Source: Candidatus Enterococcus willemsii (GTDB lineage: Bacteria; Bacillota; Bacilli; Lactobacillales; Enterococcaceae). From it: a DNA stretch of 64,000 bases. Positions 16,516 to 25,398 of this stretch are shown piece by piece. Every line of letters starts with the position of its first letter. The stretch's first letter is position 1. The translations under genes were made by a program, and so were the position numbers. The stretch covers positions 1-64,000 of the forward strand of contig NZ_MAEL01000003.1 in NCBI RefSeq assembly GCF_009933335.1, in the 5' to 3' direction. The notes under the pieces are model-generated. The model searched no databases and was not told the origin of the DNA. It saw nothing but the letters and a program-made list of their open reading frames with translations.

Positions 16516-17571
16516 ATGTCTACAATTGAAAATTACATGTTAGAGACCCCAGAAAAAATGTTGGAAATTATTGAGAAAGCACCTGAATTGTTTCGTGAGA
16601 TTAAGAAAGCCTCGATTAATAAAATTATTTTAACTGGTTCTGGAACAAGTTACCATTCAGGGTTACAAATGAGCAGACAATTACAACACCTTCTACAAAT
16701 GGAAGTGGTAGCGATGTATCCATTTGAAATGAATGAAGATACATTCTTAATGGATAATGAACAAACTTTAGTTGTTGGAATTTCTCAAGGAGGAAGTAGT
16801 TACTCAACGTACAATGCAATGAAATTGGCAAAAAGCAAAGGATGTCTTACTGCATCAATGGCAGGAGCAGAGGGTGCTTTTATTGATGAGGTCGCCGATT
16901 ATATTTTAACTGTTTATTGTGGAGAAGAATTAGCAGGAGCTAAAACAAAAGGGTTTTATTGTACAAAATTAAACCTTTTATTATTAGCTTTATCGATTGG
17001 TTTGGAGCAAAATAGGTTAACATTAGATACATTTACGGAAAAGGTTGAAGAGGTGAAAAAAGCTGCGGAACATTTTAAAGGTGTCTATGATGCTTCGGAA
17101 GAGTGGATTGAACAAAATAAAGAACGTTTAGCTAATTCTCAGGAAATCCGGATTACCGGTCCAGCAAATAATTACGGTGATATCTTAGAAAGCGCGTTGA
17201 AATTATTGGAAACGATGCGTTGTCCGGTTACGGGATATGAATTTGAAGAGTTTATTCACGGGATTTATAATGCTATTGATGAAAAATCGACAGTTTTCAT
17301 TTTAGATGATGGTAGCGAACCACGTTCAAAGAAAATGAAGGAAGTCTTATCTGAATGGTCAGAGACTATCTTTTTACTAACGACGTATGAATCTGAACAT
17401 GCCGATTTGGTGTTACCAACTATTCAAAGTAGTGATTTTCTAACATTTAATTTTATTATTCCGCTACAATTGATTTGCGCAAAAATTCCAAGCTTACGTG
17501 GAGTAGACCCATCTACACCTAAAGATCCTCAATTTCATATGAAACTAGGTTCTAAAAAATTTAACAAATAA
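16516..17571 (+). CDS. SIS-domain sugar isomerase/deglycase, FrlB/GfrF-like
   Basis: A 351-residue protein with two SIS domains, related to the isomerase half of GlmS and to fructoselysine- and glucoselysine-6-phosphate deglycases. Visible SIS motifs are TGSGTSYHSG near 35, GISQGGSSYST near 91, and the C-terminal segment GVDPSTPKDPQFH. It has no glutaminase domain, so it is not GlmS. It ends the sigma-54 PTS operon, the same arrangement as the gfr operon of Salmonella and an Enterococcus faecium operon for glycated lysine. The substrate is therefore probably an aminosugar conjugate such as an Amadori compound, but this is inferred from family and context. Confidence 0.8.
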   Translation: MSTIENYMLETPEKMLEIIEKAPELFREIKKASINKIILTGSGTSYHSGLQMSRQLQHLLQMEVVAMYPFEMNEDTFLMDNEQTLVVGISQGGSSYSTYNAMKLAKSKGCLTASMAGAEGAFIDEVADYILTVYCGEELAGAKTKGFYCTKLNLLLLALSIGLEQNRLTLDTFTEKVEEVKKAAEHFKGVYDASEEWIEQNKERLANSQEIRITGPANNYGDILESALKLLETMRCPVTGYEFEEFIHGIYNAIDEKSTVFILDDGSEPRSKKMKEVLSEWSETIFLLTTYESEHADLVLPTIQSSDFLTFNFIIPLQLICAKIPSLRGVDPSTPKDPQFHMKLGSKKFNK

Positions 17572-17575
17572 ACAC

Positions 17576-17609
17576 AACCCTCGATGAAACTCATCGAGGG
17601 TTTGTTTTG
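17576..17609. terminator. Bidirectional terminator between the SIS gene and tetR
   Basis: A 12-bp perfect stem (AACCCTCGATGA with TCATCGAGGGTT) with a 3-nt loop lies between convergent genes and contains the stop codon of the TetR gene. Confidence 0.9.
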
Positions 17610-18247
17610 TCTAAGCCAGCGAGGTAGACGGTCACACTGGTCATAAAGATTGCTTTAGCATCTTCTTGTTGTTCACGTTGATTCATGGCGAACATGAAGG
17701 AGGTTAGGTTTTGTGATTTGGCATACGACTGCATCCATTGAACGGAATGTTGCAAGGATTGGTTGCCTTCTTGCATATTTTGCCGTAATTGTTCTTCTTT
17801 TTGCTGGTCTAATAAATAACCGATCAATAAAAAGTGGAGCGATAAGACAGTGTGTCGGCTTTGATAGAGCGAATATCCTTGCTTCACTAAGAGTTGATTC
17901 ATGGCTTCGATATGTTCCATGCGACTTGGGTAGGCAGGAACAGTATTAATTTCTAACTCTGCCCCACAAGGGAACGTCGTATATAAATCATAATAGGCGC
18001 TTAAAAAAGCGAGTAATTGGTCATGATAAGACAAGGTAGTATCTGGAAGTTTTAGTTGCTGCTCCATTGTTTCAACCATTCCTTGTAACAAATCCTGTTT
18101 ATCTTTGAAATACCAGTAAATGGCAGGGGCTTTGATATCTAATGCGCGTGCCAAGCTACGCATAGACAAACCGTCAATTGTTCGTGTTTCATGTAGGATA
18201 TCAAAGGCGGTTTGAATGATTTTTTCCTTCGATAATTCTTTTTTCAT
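17591..18247 (-). CDS. TetR-family repressor
   Basis: A 218-residue regulator with an N-terminal TetR helix-turn-helix (SMRSLARALDIKAPAIYWYF, residues about 27-46) and a C-terminal ligand domain like that of the tetracycline repressor class. It is divergent from an ABC exporter pair and very likely represses it, and itself, through the inverted repeat at 18304-18332. The start is taken at the ATG on 18247, preceded by AAAAGGA; a start 24 nt further up lacks a ribosome site. The inducing ligand is unknown. Confidence 0.88.
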   Translation of the reverse strand: MKKELSKEKIIQTAFDILHETRTIDGLSMRSLARALDIKAPAIYWYFKDKQDLLQGMVETMEQQLKLPDTTLSYHDQLLAFLSAYYDLYTTFPCGAELEINTVPAYPSRMEHIEAMNQLLVKQGYSLYQSRHTVLSLHFLLIGYLLDQQKEEQLRQNMQEGNQSLQHSVQWMQSYAKSQNLTSFMFAMNQREQQEDAKAIFMTSVTVYLAGLDKTNPR

Positions 18248-18303
18248 TATAAGACATCCTTTTGGTTGCAATTGAATTTTAAACGTGGTAAATTATTTAC
18301 TTG

Positions 18304-18332
18304 CCTTTTATTTTACAGTGTTAAATAAAAGG
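18304..18332. promoter_or_regulatory. Putative TetR operator, 10-bp inverted repeat
   Basis: CCTTTTATTT and AAATAAAAGG form a perfect 10-bp inverted repeat with a 9-nt centre between the divergent tetR and ABC exporter genes. Such a repeat in this position is the usual target of a TetR-family autoregulator. Confidence 0.7.
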
Positions 18333-18366
18333 TGTCAATTTGACTAAAAAGGAGTGTCGAATCGCG

Positions 18367-20076
18367 ATGGATTTAGTGTTGAAACATGTAAAAAAGTATA
18401 AGCTAGCAGTTAGTATTTCATTGCTATCTGTGATAGCGATGGTTGTTGCCTCGTTATGGCAGCCAAAGTTATTGCAACAAGTGTTAGAAGCAATTCTGAC
18501 CGAAAATAATGATCAAATGGCCGAAATTGGAGTCTATTTAATTAGTTTAGCTGTGATGGGGCTAGTCGCTGGCGTCTTAAATACGATTTTTTCGGCAAAA
18601 GTAGCCCAAGGGGTGAGTGCCGATATTCGTGAAGAGGCTTTTCGGAAAGTCCAAACGTTCTCATTTGGGAATATTGAACAATTTTCTGCTGGAAACATTG
18701 TGGTACGTTTGACCAATGATGTGAACCAAATTCAAAATTTAGTGATGATTTCACTGCAATCGTTGTTTCGCATTCCGATTTTATTTATAGGAAGTTTTAT
18801 TTTGGCGATGTCTACGTTGCCTCAATTATGGTGGATTATTGTGGCGTTAATCGTCGCAGTTGTCGTAATTACCGGCTTGTCTTTCACACGGATGGGCAAA
18901 CATTTTATGATTATTCAAAACTTGATTGACAAAGTCAACAATGCTGCAAAAGAAAACTTAATGGGTGTCCGAGTAGTAAAATCTTTTGTCCAAGAAAAAA
19001 ATCAATTACAGTCATTTACGAAAGTTAGTGATGAGCTGACAACACATAATATTATTGTTGGAACGCTATTTTCAGTGATGATTCCATCATTTATGTTAGC
19101 AGCGAATTTAGCAATGGTTGGTGCTATTTTCTTTGTTAGCAATTTAGCAGAGAAAGACCCAACAGTTATTGGTAGTGTCGCTTCCTTTATGAGCTATTTG
19201 ATGCAAATTATGATGGCAATTATTATTGGTGGCATGATGATGATGATGACATCAAGAGCTGCAGTTTCATTAAATCGAATCAAAGAAATTTTAACGACTG
19301 AACCCGATCTTGTGTATCCAGATACACCGGAGCAAGAATTGACAGGAAGTGTGACTTTTGACCATGTGTCTTTCCGTTATCCAGGAGATGAAAAAGATAC
19401 GTTGAAAGACATTAGTTTCCAAATTCAATCAGGTGAAATGATTGGTATTGTGGGTGCGACCGGTTCAGGTAAATCAACATTGGCACAATTGATTCCACGT
19501 TTATTTGATCCAACAGAAGGAAGTGTAGCTGTTGGCGGAGTAGACTTAAAAGAAGTTAATGAGAAAAGTTTACGACAAACTGTTTCCTTTGTTTTACAAC
19601 GCGCCATTCTGTTTTCGGGAACGATTGCCCAAAACTTGCGCCAAGGTAAACCTGATGCGACTGAAAAAGATATGGAAAAAGCGACAACTATCGCACAAGC
19701 CAGTGAATTTATTGAAAAACTTGCAGATGGTTACAATGCACCAGTTGAAGAACGGAGTGCCAATTTTTCTGGTGGGCAAAAACAACGCTTGTCTATTTCA
19801 CGTGGCGTTATTGGAGAACCTAAAATCTTAATTTTAGATGATAGTACAAGTGCGTTAGATGCTCGTTCAGAACGTTTGGTTCGTGAAGCATTGGATCGTG
19901 ATTTAAAAGAGACGACCACAATTGTGATTGCGCAAAAAATTGCCTCTGTTGTTAAAGCCGATCGCATTTTGGTCTTAGATGAAGGTCGTCTAGTGGGTGA
20001 AGGTACGCATAGTGAACTAGTTGCAAATAATGCGATTTATCAAGAAATTTTTGATACACAGAAAGGAGCAGAATAA
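18367..20076 (+). CDS. ABC exporter half-transporter with degenerate catalytic site
   Basis: A 569-residue half-transporter with six membrane helices (1-310) and a nucleotide-binding domain with Walker [10 protein letters not shown] and signature FSGGQ. The Walker B end reads [11 protein letters not shown], with Asp in place of the catalytic Glu, and the switch histidine is replaced by Gln (IAQKIAS). These changes mark the non-catalytic half of heterodimeric exporters such as LmrCD, EfrCD and BmrCD. The ATG at 18367 is chosen; an in-frame TTG at 18340 lies before the AAGGAG site. It forms a pair with the next gene, 2 nt downstream, and exports drugs or similar hydrophobic compounds. Confidence 0.92.
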   Translation: MDLVLKHVKKYKLAVSISLLSVIAMVVASLWQPKLLQQVLEAILTENNDQMAEIGVYLISLAVMGLVAGVLNTIFSAKVAQGVSADIREEAFRKVQTFSFGNIEQFSAGNIVVRLTNDVNQIQNLVMISLQSLFRIPILFIGSFILAMSTLPQLWWIIVALIVAVVVITGLSFTRMGKHFMIIQNLIDKVNNAAKENLMGVRVVKSFVQEKNQLQSFTKVSDELTTHNIIVGTLFSVMIPSFMLAANLAMVGAIFFVSNLAEKDPTVIGSVASFMSYLMQIMMAIIIGGMMMMMTSRAAVSLNRIKEILTTEPDLVYPDTPEQELTGSVTFDHVSFRYPGDEKDTLKDISFQIQSGEMIGIVGATGSGKSTLAQLIPRLFDPTEGSVAVGGVDLKEVNEKSLRQTVSFVLQRAILFSGTIAQNLRQGKPDATEKDMEKATTIAQASEFIEKLADGYNAPVEERSANFSGGQKQRLSISRGVIGEPKILILDDSTSALDARSERLVREALDRDLKETTTIVIAQKIASVVKADRILVLDEGRLVGEGTHSELVANNAIYQEIFDTQKGAE

Positions 20077-20078
20077 GT

Positions 20079-21848
20079 ATGACAGATTTGGTTAAAGCAA
20101 GTAAATTCTTTTATCATTATTTAAAGCGATACAAAGTCTCATTCTTCTTCATTTTTCTCGCAATTATTGTGGCAACTTATCTCCAAGTCAAAGCACCACA
20201 ATTGACCGGAGAAGCCATCCAAGAATTGGCAAACTATGTCGTGGGACTAAGTCAAGGTGTGAACGATAAGAGCGCCTTTCTTTCGATTACGTTAAAATTA
20301 TTGCTCTTTTATGTTTTAGCAAGTGCAGCGAACTTTATTTATAGTATTTTATTTACACAAGTCGTTGGGAAATCGACCAACCGTATGCGGATTGGTTTAT
20401 TTAATAAATTAGAAAAAATGACGATTCGTTTCTTTGATTCCCATCAAGATGGTGAGATTTTGAGTCGTTTTACGAGCGATTTGGACAACATTCAAAATAG
20501 TTTAAACCAATCATTGCTGCAATTTTTTACCAATAGTGCGCTACTAGTTGGGATTTTATGGATGATGTTTCGTCAAAATGTAACGTTGGCATGGGCAACA
20601 GTCGCTTCCACACCGATTGCTATTTTGTTAGCGGTGGTTGTTATTCAGAAAGCCCGTAAATATGTTGATTTGCAACAAGATGAAGTTGGTAAATTAAATG
20701 GTTATATGAATGAAAAAATCAGTGGACAACGAATTATTATTACAAACGGCTTGCAAGAAGAAACGATTGACGGCTTTTTAGCACATAACGAAAAAGTGCG
20801 TGCAGCAACATTTAAAGGACAAGCTTACTCAGGGATGTTGTTTCCTTTGATGCAAGGAATGTCTTTAGTCAATACGGCAATTGTGATTTTCCTCGGTGGT
20901 TGGTTAGCGCTAAACGGTGACGTGGAGCGAGCAACAGCTTTAGGATTAGTTGTGATGTTTGTTCAGTATTCTCAACAATATTATCGTCCATTGATGGAAA
21001 TTTCTTCTGGGTATAGTATGATTCAATTGGCAGTTACAGGTGCCCGTCGTTTGAATGAAATGTTTGATGAACCAGATGAAGTAAAACCGGCAAACGGTGC
21101 TAAAATTAATGGTGTACAAGAAGCAGTGGCATTGAATCATGTTGAATTTGGTTATCAACCAGATAAAATGATTTTAAAAGATGTCTCTATTCAAGTAAAC
21201 AAAGGTGAGATGGTCGCTCTCGTTGGACCGACTGGTTCAGGAAAGACGACGATTATGAACTTACTCAACCGTTTTTATGATGTGGATCAAGGTTCAGTTA
21301 CCTTTGATGGCATAGATATCCGTGAATTAGACTTAGATTCCTTGCGACGAAATGTGGGGATTGTATTGCAAGATTCCGTGCTATTTTCTGGAACTATTCG
21401 TGAAAACATCGTCTTTGGAAAACCTGATGCGACAGATGAAGAAGTTTATCATGCAGCCAAACAAGCAAACATTCATGATTTTATTTTAGGCTTGGAAAAT
21501 GGATATGATACACAGATTACTGAAGAAAATAGTGTCTTTAGTACCGGACAGAAGCAATTAATTAGTATTGCTCGAACGATTATTACTAATCCATCCTTAT
21601 TAATTTTGGATGAAGCGACGAGTAATGTCGATACCGTTACCGAGGCAAAAATTCAAAAAGCGATGGATGAAGCGATTAAAGGACGTACAAGCTTTGTGAT
21701 TGCCCATCGCTTGAAAACCATTTTAAATGCTGACCGTATCGTTGTTTTAAAAGACGGCCAAGTAATTGAAGAAGGCAACCATCATGCGTTATTAGCACAA
21801 GAGGGTTTTTATGCGGAACTGTATCACAATCAGTTTGTATTCGAATAA
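20079..21848 (+). CDS. ABC exporter half-transporter with canonical catalytic site
   Basis: A 589-residue partner of the preceding half-transporter. It keeps the catalytic Glu ([12 protein letters not shown]) and the switch His (VIAHRLKT), and has Walker [10 protein letters not shown], but its signature is degenerate (STGQ rather than SGGQ). This complements the first subunit: one ATP site uses the canonical Walker motifs here with the intact FSGGQ of the partner, the other site is inactive. It ends in a terminator. EfrCD- or LmrCD-like drug efflux is the most likely job. Confidence 0.92.
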   Translation: MTDLVKASKFFYHYLKRYKVSFFFIFLAIIVATYLQVKAPQLTGEAIQELANYVVGLSQGVNDKSAFLSITLKLLLFYVLASAANFIYSILFTQVVGKSTNRMRIGLFNKLEKMTIRFFDSHQDGEILSRFTSDLDNIQNSLNQSLLQFFTNSALLVGILWMMFRQNVTLAWATVASTPIAILLAVVVIQKARKYVDLQQDEVGKLNGYMNEKISGQRIIITNGLQEETIDGFLAHNEKVRAATFKGQAYSGMLFPLMQGMSLVNTAIVIFLGGWLALNGDVERATALGLVVMFVQYSQQYYRPLMEISSGYSMIQLAVTGARRLNEMFDEPDEVKPANGAKINGVQEAVALNHVEFGYQPDKMILKDVSIQVNKGEMVALVGPTGSGKTTIMNLLNRFYDVDQGSVTFDGIDIRELDLDSLRRNVGIVLQDSVLFSGTIRENIVFGKPDATDEEVYHAAKQANIHDFILGLENGYDTQITEENSVFSTGQKQLISIARTIITNPSLLILDEATSNVDTVTEAKIQKAMDEAIKGRTSFVIAHRLKTILNADRIVVLKDGQVIEEGNHHALLAQEGFYAELYHNQFVFE

Positions 21849-21852
21849 AAGA

Positions 21853-21896
21853 AATAACCTGTAAAAATGAAAACCATTTTTACAGGTTATTATTTG
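21853..21896 (+). terminator. Intrinsic terminator of the ABC exporter operon
   Basis: A 17-bp stem (21853-21869 with 21875-21891), with AATAACCTGTAAAAATG as the left arm, is followed by a T-rich tail. Confidence 0.88.
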
Positions 21897-22060
21897 CATT
21901 AAATTCTTGAAAAATAATCAATTTGGTAGGACATGTTCTGGCGTATGTATCGGGGACTCTCGCCCATGCTTGTGATTGAAACTATGACATCAGGCACGAA
22001 AGAATGATGGTGATGTGCAATGGTTTTAGTGGAACTGCTCGCTAAAATATAGTGAATAAT

Positions 22061-22135
22061 AAAAAGCCTAGAGTAATCTATACCAACCCCCAATTCTAAC
22101 TTTTGGGGGGCGGTATATCTACTCAAAGCTTTTTG
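22061..22135. repeat. Long imperfect hairpin, probable terminator of the proC operon
   Basis: Two arms of about 30 nt pair with a few internal mismatches: AAAAAGC, GAGTA, TATACC and CCCCCAA on the left face TTGGGGGG, GGTATA, TACTC and GCTTTTT on the right. T-runs lie on both strands, so it can end transcription leftward from proC. Its length exceeds that of the other terminators here, and it may belong to a dispersed repeat family. Confidence 0.7.
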
Positions 22136-22167
22136 TTAGGGAAGATTCGTGTATTGGCAAGGAGGCA

Positions 22168-22998
22168 CTATTTTTTTGCTTGATTCATTAAGTCTAAATC
22201 TTTTTCGATTGTTGCATCAATCCCTTTAATAACTGTTGAAATAAAGGCATTATTTTCTAATTCGACTAAACCAGCAACAGTTGTGCCGCCAGGTGAGCAG
22301 ACGCGATCAATTAAAGTCCAAGGATTTTCTTTTGATTCTTCAATCATTTTGGCACTACCTAGAACAGCTTGTGTCGCAATTTCTAAAGCAATGTCTTTGG
22401 GTAAGCCATTTTTTACACCAGCACGAGCGATTGAATCAATGAATAGGTAAGCATAAGCTGGTGAGCTTCCTGCAAGGGCTGTAAAGTTTGAGAAATTCTT
22501 TTCTTCTAATTCCCAAGCACGACCAATTTTATTAAACATATCAACGATTAATGAAACATCTTCTTTGGCTGCAAACTGATTACCACAAACAGCTGCGGCT
22601 CCTTCGCCCACCATGGCATTCACGTTTGGCATCACGCGGACAACTTTAACAGGCTGATTTGTTTCAAAAATATCATAAATTGCTTCAGTTGTCGTACCTG
22701 CAGCAATCGAAACAAGCAAAGGTTGTTTTTCTAAAATACCTTCTTTAGCATTTAATAATGCGGTGCGTACAATGTTTGGTTTCACTGCTAATACTAAGAC
22801 GTCTACGTTTGCAATTACTTCTTCAGGTGAGTTCATTGCATGGGCACCTAGGGTATCTGCAAATTGTTGTACTTTTTCGGTTAAAATATCGAATAAATAA
22901 ACTTGTGAACCACTAATAAATTCTTTTGCAACGATTCCTTCAACAATGGCAGAAGCCATATTACCGACACCGATAAATCCAATTTTAAAATTTTTCAT
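22168..22998 (-). CDS. proC: Pyrroline-5-carboxylate reductase
   Basis: A 276-residue enzyme that reduces pyrroline-5-carboxylate to proline with NAD(P)H. The N-terminal Rossmann motif GFIGVGNMASAI is at residues 8-19, and the C-terminal P5CR segment includes TALAGSSPAYAYLFID and VCSPGGTTVAGL. Length and motifs fit ProC. It overlaps the end of the DMT permease gene (TAATG), so the two are translated together. No proA or proB is nearby, so it may work from ornithine-derived or salvaged precursor rather than as a full biosynthetic set. Confidence 0.95.
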   Translation of the reverse strand: MKNFKIGFIGVGNMASAIVEGIVAKEFISGSQVYLFDILTEKVQQFADTLGAHAMNSPEEVIANVDVLVLAVKPNIVRTALLNAKEGILEKQPLLVSIAAGTTTEAIYDIFETNQPVKVVRVMPNVNAMVGEGAAAVCGNQFAAKEDVSLIVDMFNKIGRAWELEEKNFSNFTALAGSSPAYAYLFIDSIARAGVKNGLPKDIALEIATQAVLGSAKMIEESKENPWTLIDRVCSPGGTTVAGLVELENNAFISTVIKGIDATIEKDLDLMNQAKK

Positions 22999-23993
22999 TA
23001 TTTGACACTCCCTAATTTAGTTTGTTGTAGTTCTTTTTTTTGTTTATGTGGTGAATAGTTCATCATAATAATCGATAAGCAAACTAATGCTAAACCAACT
23101 AATAATGGTACGGTGAATTTTTCACCTAAGATAACAGATAGAATACTACCTGAAATTGGCATAATAAATTTATAAACAGATAGCTCACTTAAGTTTGCGT
23201 ATTGCGCACACCAGTACCATAAGCTAAATGGAATCGCTGATGCCGCCGCTAAAATAATTAATAAGATGATTCCTAGCGGTGTCCAAGTGATAATGCTTAA
23301 ATCACCACCCATAGATAAGCCAATGAGTAATAAAACAAAACCACCAATGACTAAGTTCCAACCAGTCATGACAAATGAGTTTAAGGTAGAACCTAATTTT
23401 TTTGCTAGCATCGTTGCAAGTGCTGCTAATAATCCGTAGATTAACATGAAGCCTTCACCAGTGAAAGAGAAAGAAAATAAATCGGTCAATGATGTGCCAC
23501 CTTTAATCTGTGAAATCGTTAATCCAGCAAAACCAATCATCAATGCTGCGGTTTTTTTAGTTGTTAATTTATCATTTTTATAAGCAAAATGCGCTAAAAT
23601 TACAGCAAAGAAAATAGTTGATTGCGCTAAAATAGTTGAATTGATGGTTGAGCTGATATTAACATTGCCGATGTTAAAGAAGAAATAGGCAGCAGTTGTT
23701 GAGACAAGTCCCATCAATACGACGTCACCCCATTGCTTTTTGGTTACTTTAAAGATATTTTGTTTGATACACATAGCAAAGACTAAAGTCATTAAACCTG
23801 CTAAAATAAAACGGATACTGATGACAGACAACACTTGACCAATATATTGGTCACCTAAAAGTGCGCGATCAATGCCTAATTCGGTATTCATCACTTTAAT
23901 TAATTTAAACGGTGTACCCCAGATAACATTGGTTAAAATGGCTGCAGCAGTTATCACAGCAGCTGAAGGGGCAATTATTTTTTTCTTATCCAT
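22998..23993 (-). CDS. EamA/DMT-family permease
   Basis: A 331-residue membrane protein with ten hydrophobic helices in two EamA repeats, typical of drug/metabolite transporters that export or import amino acids and other metabolites. It is the first gene of an operon with proC and is divergent from an AraC-type regulator, so it may carry proline, a related amino acid or a precursor. The substrate cannot be read from the sequence. Confidence 0.85.
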   Translation of the reverse strand: MDKKKIIAPSAAVITAAAILTNVIWGTPFKLIKVMNTELGIDRALLGDQYIGQVLSVISIRFILAGLMTLVFAMCIKQNIFKVTKKQWGDVVLMGLVSTTAAYFFFNIGNVNISSTINSTILAQSTIFFAVILAHFAYKNDKLTTKKTAALMIGFAGLTISQIKGGTSLTDLFSFSFTGEGFMLIYGLLAALATMLAKKLGSTLNSFVMTGWNLVIGGFVLLLIGLSMGGDLSIITWTPLGIILLIILAAASAIPFSLWYWCAQYANLSELSVYKFIMPISGSILSVILGEKFTVPLLVGLALVCLSIIMMNYSPHKQKKELQQTKLGSVK

Positions 23994-24026
23994 TATAAAT
24001 TCCTCACTTTAATATATTTTTTGAAT

Positions 24027-24039
24027 AATGGTTACCATT
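24027..24039. promoter_or_regulatory. Palindrome in the permease-araC divergent region
   Basis: AATGGTTACCATT is a perfect palindrome with 5-bp arms around TTA, placed just upstream of the DMT-proC operon. It is a candidate operator, although AraC-type proteins more often bind direct repeats. Confidence 0.4.
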
Positions 24040-24171
24040 CGCTTTAATGTGTTTGTATTCACAATCTAAAAGGTAGCTTTCTTTGTAATTACATGTTATA
24101 TTTTACATGAAAAGTTTGTGAAAAAAATAGCTAAATAGAAGGGGAAAGTGTCTTTTTCAAAGGTGGTTAGT

Positions 24172-25125
24172 ATGTATCAATTTAGTTACGAACAACATCA
24201 GAAATTTTACGAGTTTTTGGAGAAATTGGATTGCTATATTTCTTCGGAAGCAGGAATGATTGCCGAATTAAATGAGTTTAAAGAGAATTCCCAACGAAAG
24301 ATTGCTGCTTTAGTTTGCCAAAATACTCAAGAAAAATTAAGTTTTCCGGCACCTTATCTGCGGATTTTGTATGTGTTGGAAGGGGAAGTTAAGATATTAA
24401 TTGACGGGAAGGAATTAGTTTTAGGCGCTGGTGGGATGATTCTATCTAATCGCTTTACAACAATTACCTATGAGGAATTGCAAGCAGGAACCCGCATCGT
24501 TGGTTTTTATTTTAAACCCGAATATTTTACCGAGTCTTTGTTAAACCAGCTTGCAGAAGAACCGTTATTGTATCGTTTTTTGATTGAATCATTAAAATCA
24601 GAGGATCCGATTGGTCGTTATTATGTGTTTGAATTTAGTATCTTAGATGATGTGCATTTCTATAGTATGCTATTGTTAAAACAAGTAGTGAAAATGCGCT
24701 ATAAAGACAATAAAGTCACACGTGCCGCCTTTTTATTATTGATTGTGGAAGTGAGTCAGTTGGCTGAAAATTCCTTGCGTTTAAATGATTCCTTTGTTTC
24801 TTCCAAGATTTTAGTATCGGAGATGTTGAATGTCATGGAGAATAATTTAAAAGATATCACGTTAGAAAAGCTAGCGAAACAATTTAATTTCCATCCCAAT
24901 TATTTATCAAGCTTGATAAAAAAAGAAACGGGCAAATCATTCAAAGAACATCTTTTGACCATGCGATTAGACACGGCTGCTTATTATTTACGCAATACGA
25001 AATTATCTATTCAAAAAATTAGTGAAGAGATTGGGTACCAAGATCGAGCATTCTTCTTTCGTATCTTTAAAAAATATTATGAAAAGACACCTGGTCAATA
25101 TCGAAGTAAATTTCAATCTGTATAA
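24172..25125 (+). CDS. AraC-family transcriptional regulator
   Basis: A 317-residue regulator with an N-terminal cupin-like sensing domain and a C-terminal AraC DNA-binding domain. The first helix-turn-helix is around LEKLAKQFNFHPNYLSSLIK (about 235-255), the second around ISEEIGYQDRAFFFRIFKK, followed by the P-G-Q-Y-R ending typical of the family. The ATG at 24172 follows AAAGGTGG; a GTG at 24148 is possible. It is divergent from the DMT-proC operon and likely controls it. Confidence 0.88.
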   Translation: MYQFSYEQHQKFYEFLEKLDCYISSEAGMIAELNEFKENSQRKIAALVCQNTQEKLSFPAPYLRILYVLEGEVKILIDGKELVLGAGGMILSNRFTTITYEELQAGTRIVGFYFKPEYFTESLLNQLAEEPLLYRFLIESLKSEDPIGRYYVFEFSILDDVHFYSMLLLKQVVKMRYKDNKVTRAAFLLLIVEVSQLAENSLRLNDSFVSSKILVSEMLNVMENNLKDITLEKLAKQFNFHPNYLSSLIKKETGKSFKEHLLTMRLDTAAYYLRNTKLSIQKISEEIGYQDRAFFFRIFKKYYEKTPGQYRSKFQSV

Positions 25126-25398
25126 ATTTTTGCTCCTAAAGCAAAGATTTAGTGAAAAAATAATCAATAGAAAAAGAAGTTATTCGTACAATTAAATTAT
25201 AGGTTAGAAGGATTTTGGACTCATGTTGCACACCAAGTAGCGGAAAAATGAGTCTTGAAAGCAAGGAACAAAAGCATGTTGGTTTAATTCTGGTCGTATC
25301 GTTGCTATGGCGTAGGATCAGTTGTTTTTTATTAGTAAATATTAGCAAAATATGTCATGATTAAATGGTACTATTAATAAAGGGAAAGAGGCTAAGTG
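25126..25398. other. Noncoding interval of about 270 bp with a small hairpin
   Basis: No gene is supported. A 7-bp inverted repeat (GACTCAT at 25218 and ATGAGTC at 25248) encloses a 23-nt loop. The minus-strand frame at 25136-25348 has no ribosome site and no recognisable family. The interval may hold a small RNA or a decayed gene. Confidence 0.4.

Larger units (their letters stand above)
21849..22167. other. Gap of 319 bp without a convincing gene
   Basis: The gap holds the terminator of the ABC operon (21853-21896) and a long hairpin (22061-22135). Between them, 21897-22060 shows no promoter, RNA family or gene that I recognise. A reading frame of 75 codons on the minus strand (21899-22126) has no ribosome site, runs through the hairpin and resembles no protein known to me. 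Confidence 0.6.

Noticed and set aside
21899-22126. 75-codon minus-strand frame downstream of proC
   Set aside because: It lacks a ribosome site and includes the long hairpin; composition does not look coding.
25136-25348. 70-codon minus-strand frame downstream of the AraC gene
   Set aside because: No ribosome site, no recognisable family, and convergent placement inside a noncoding interval.
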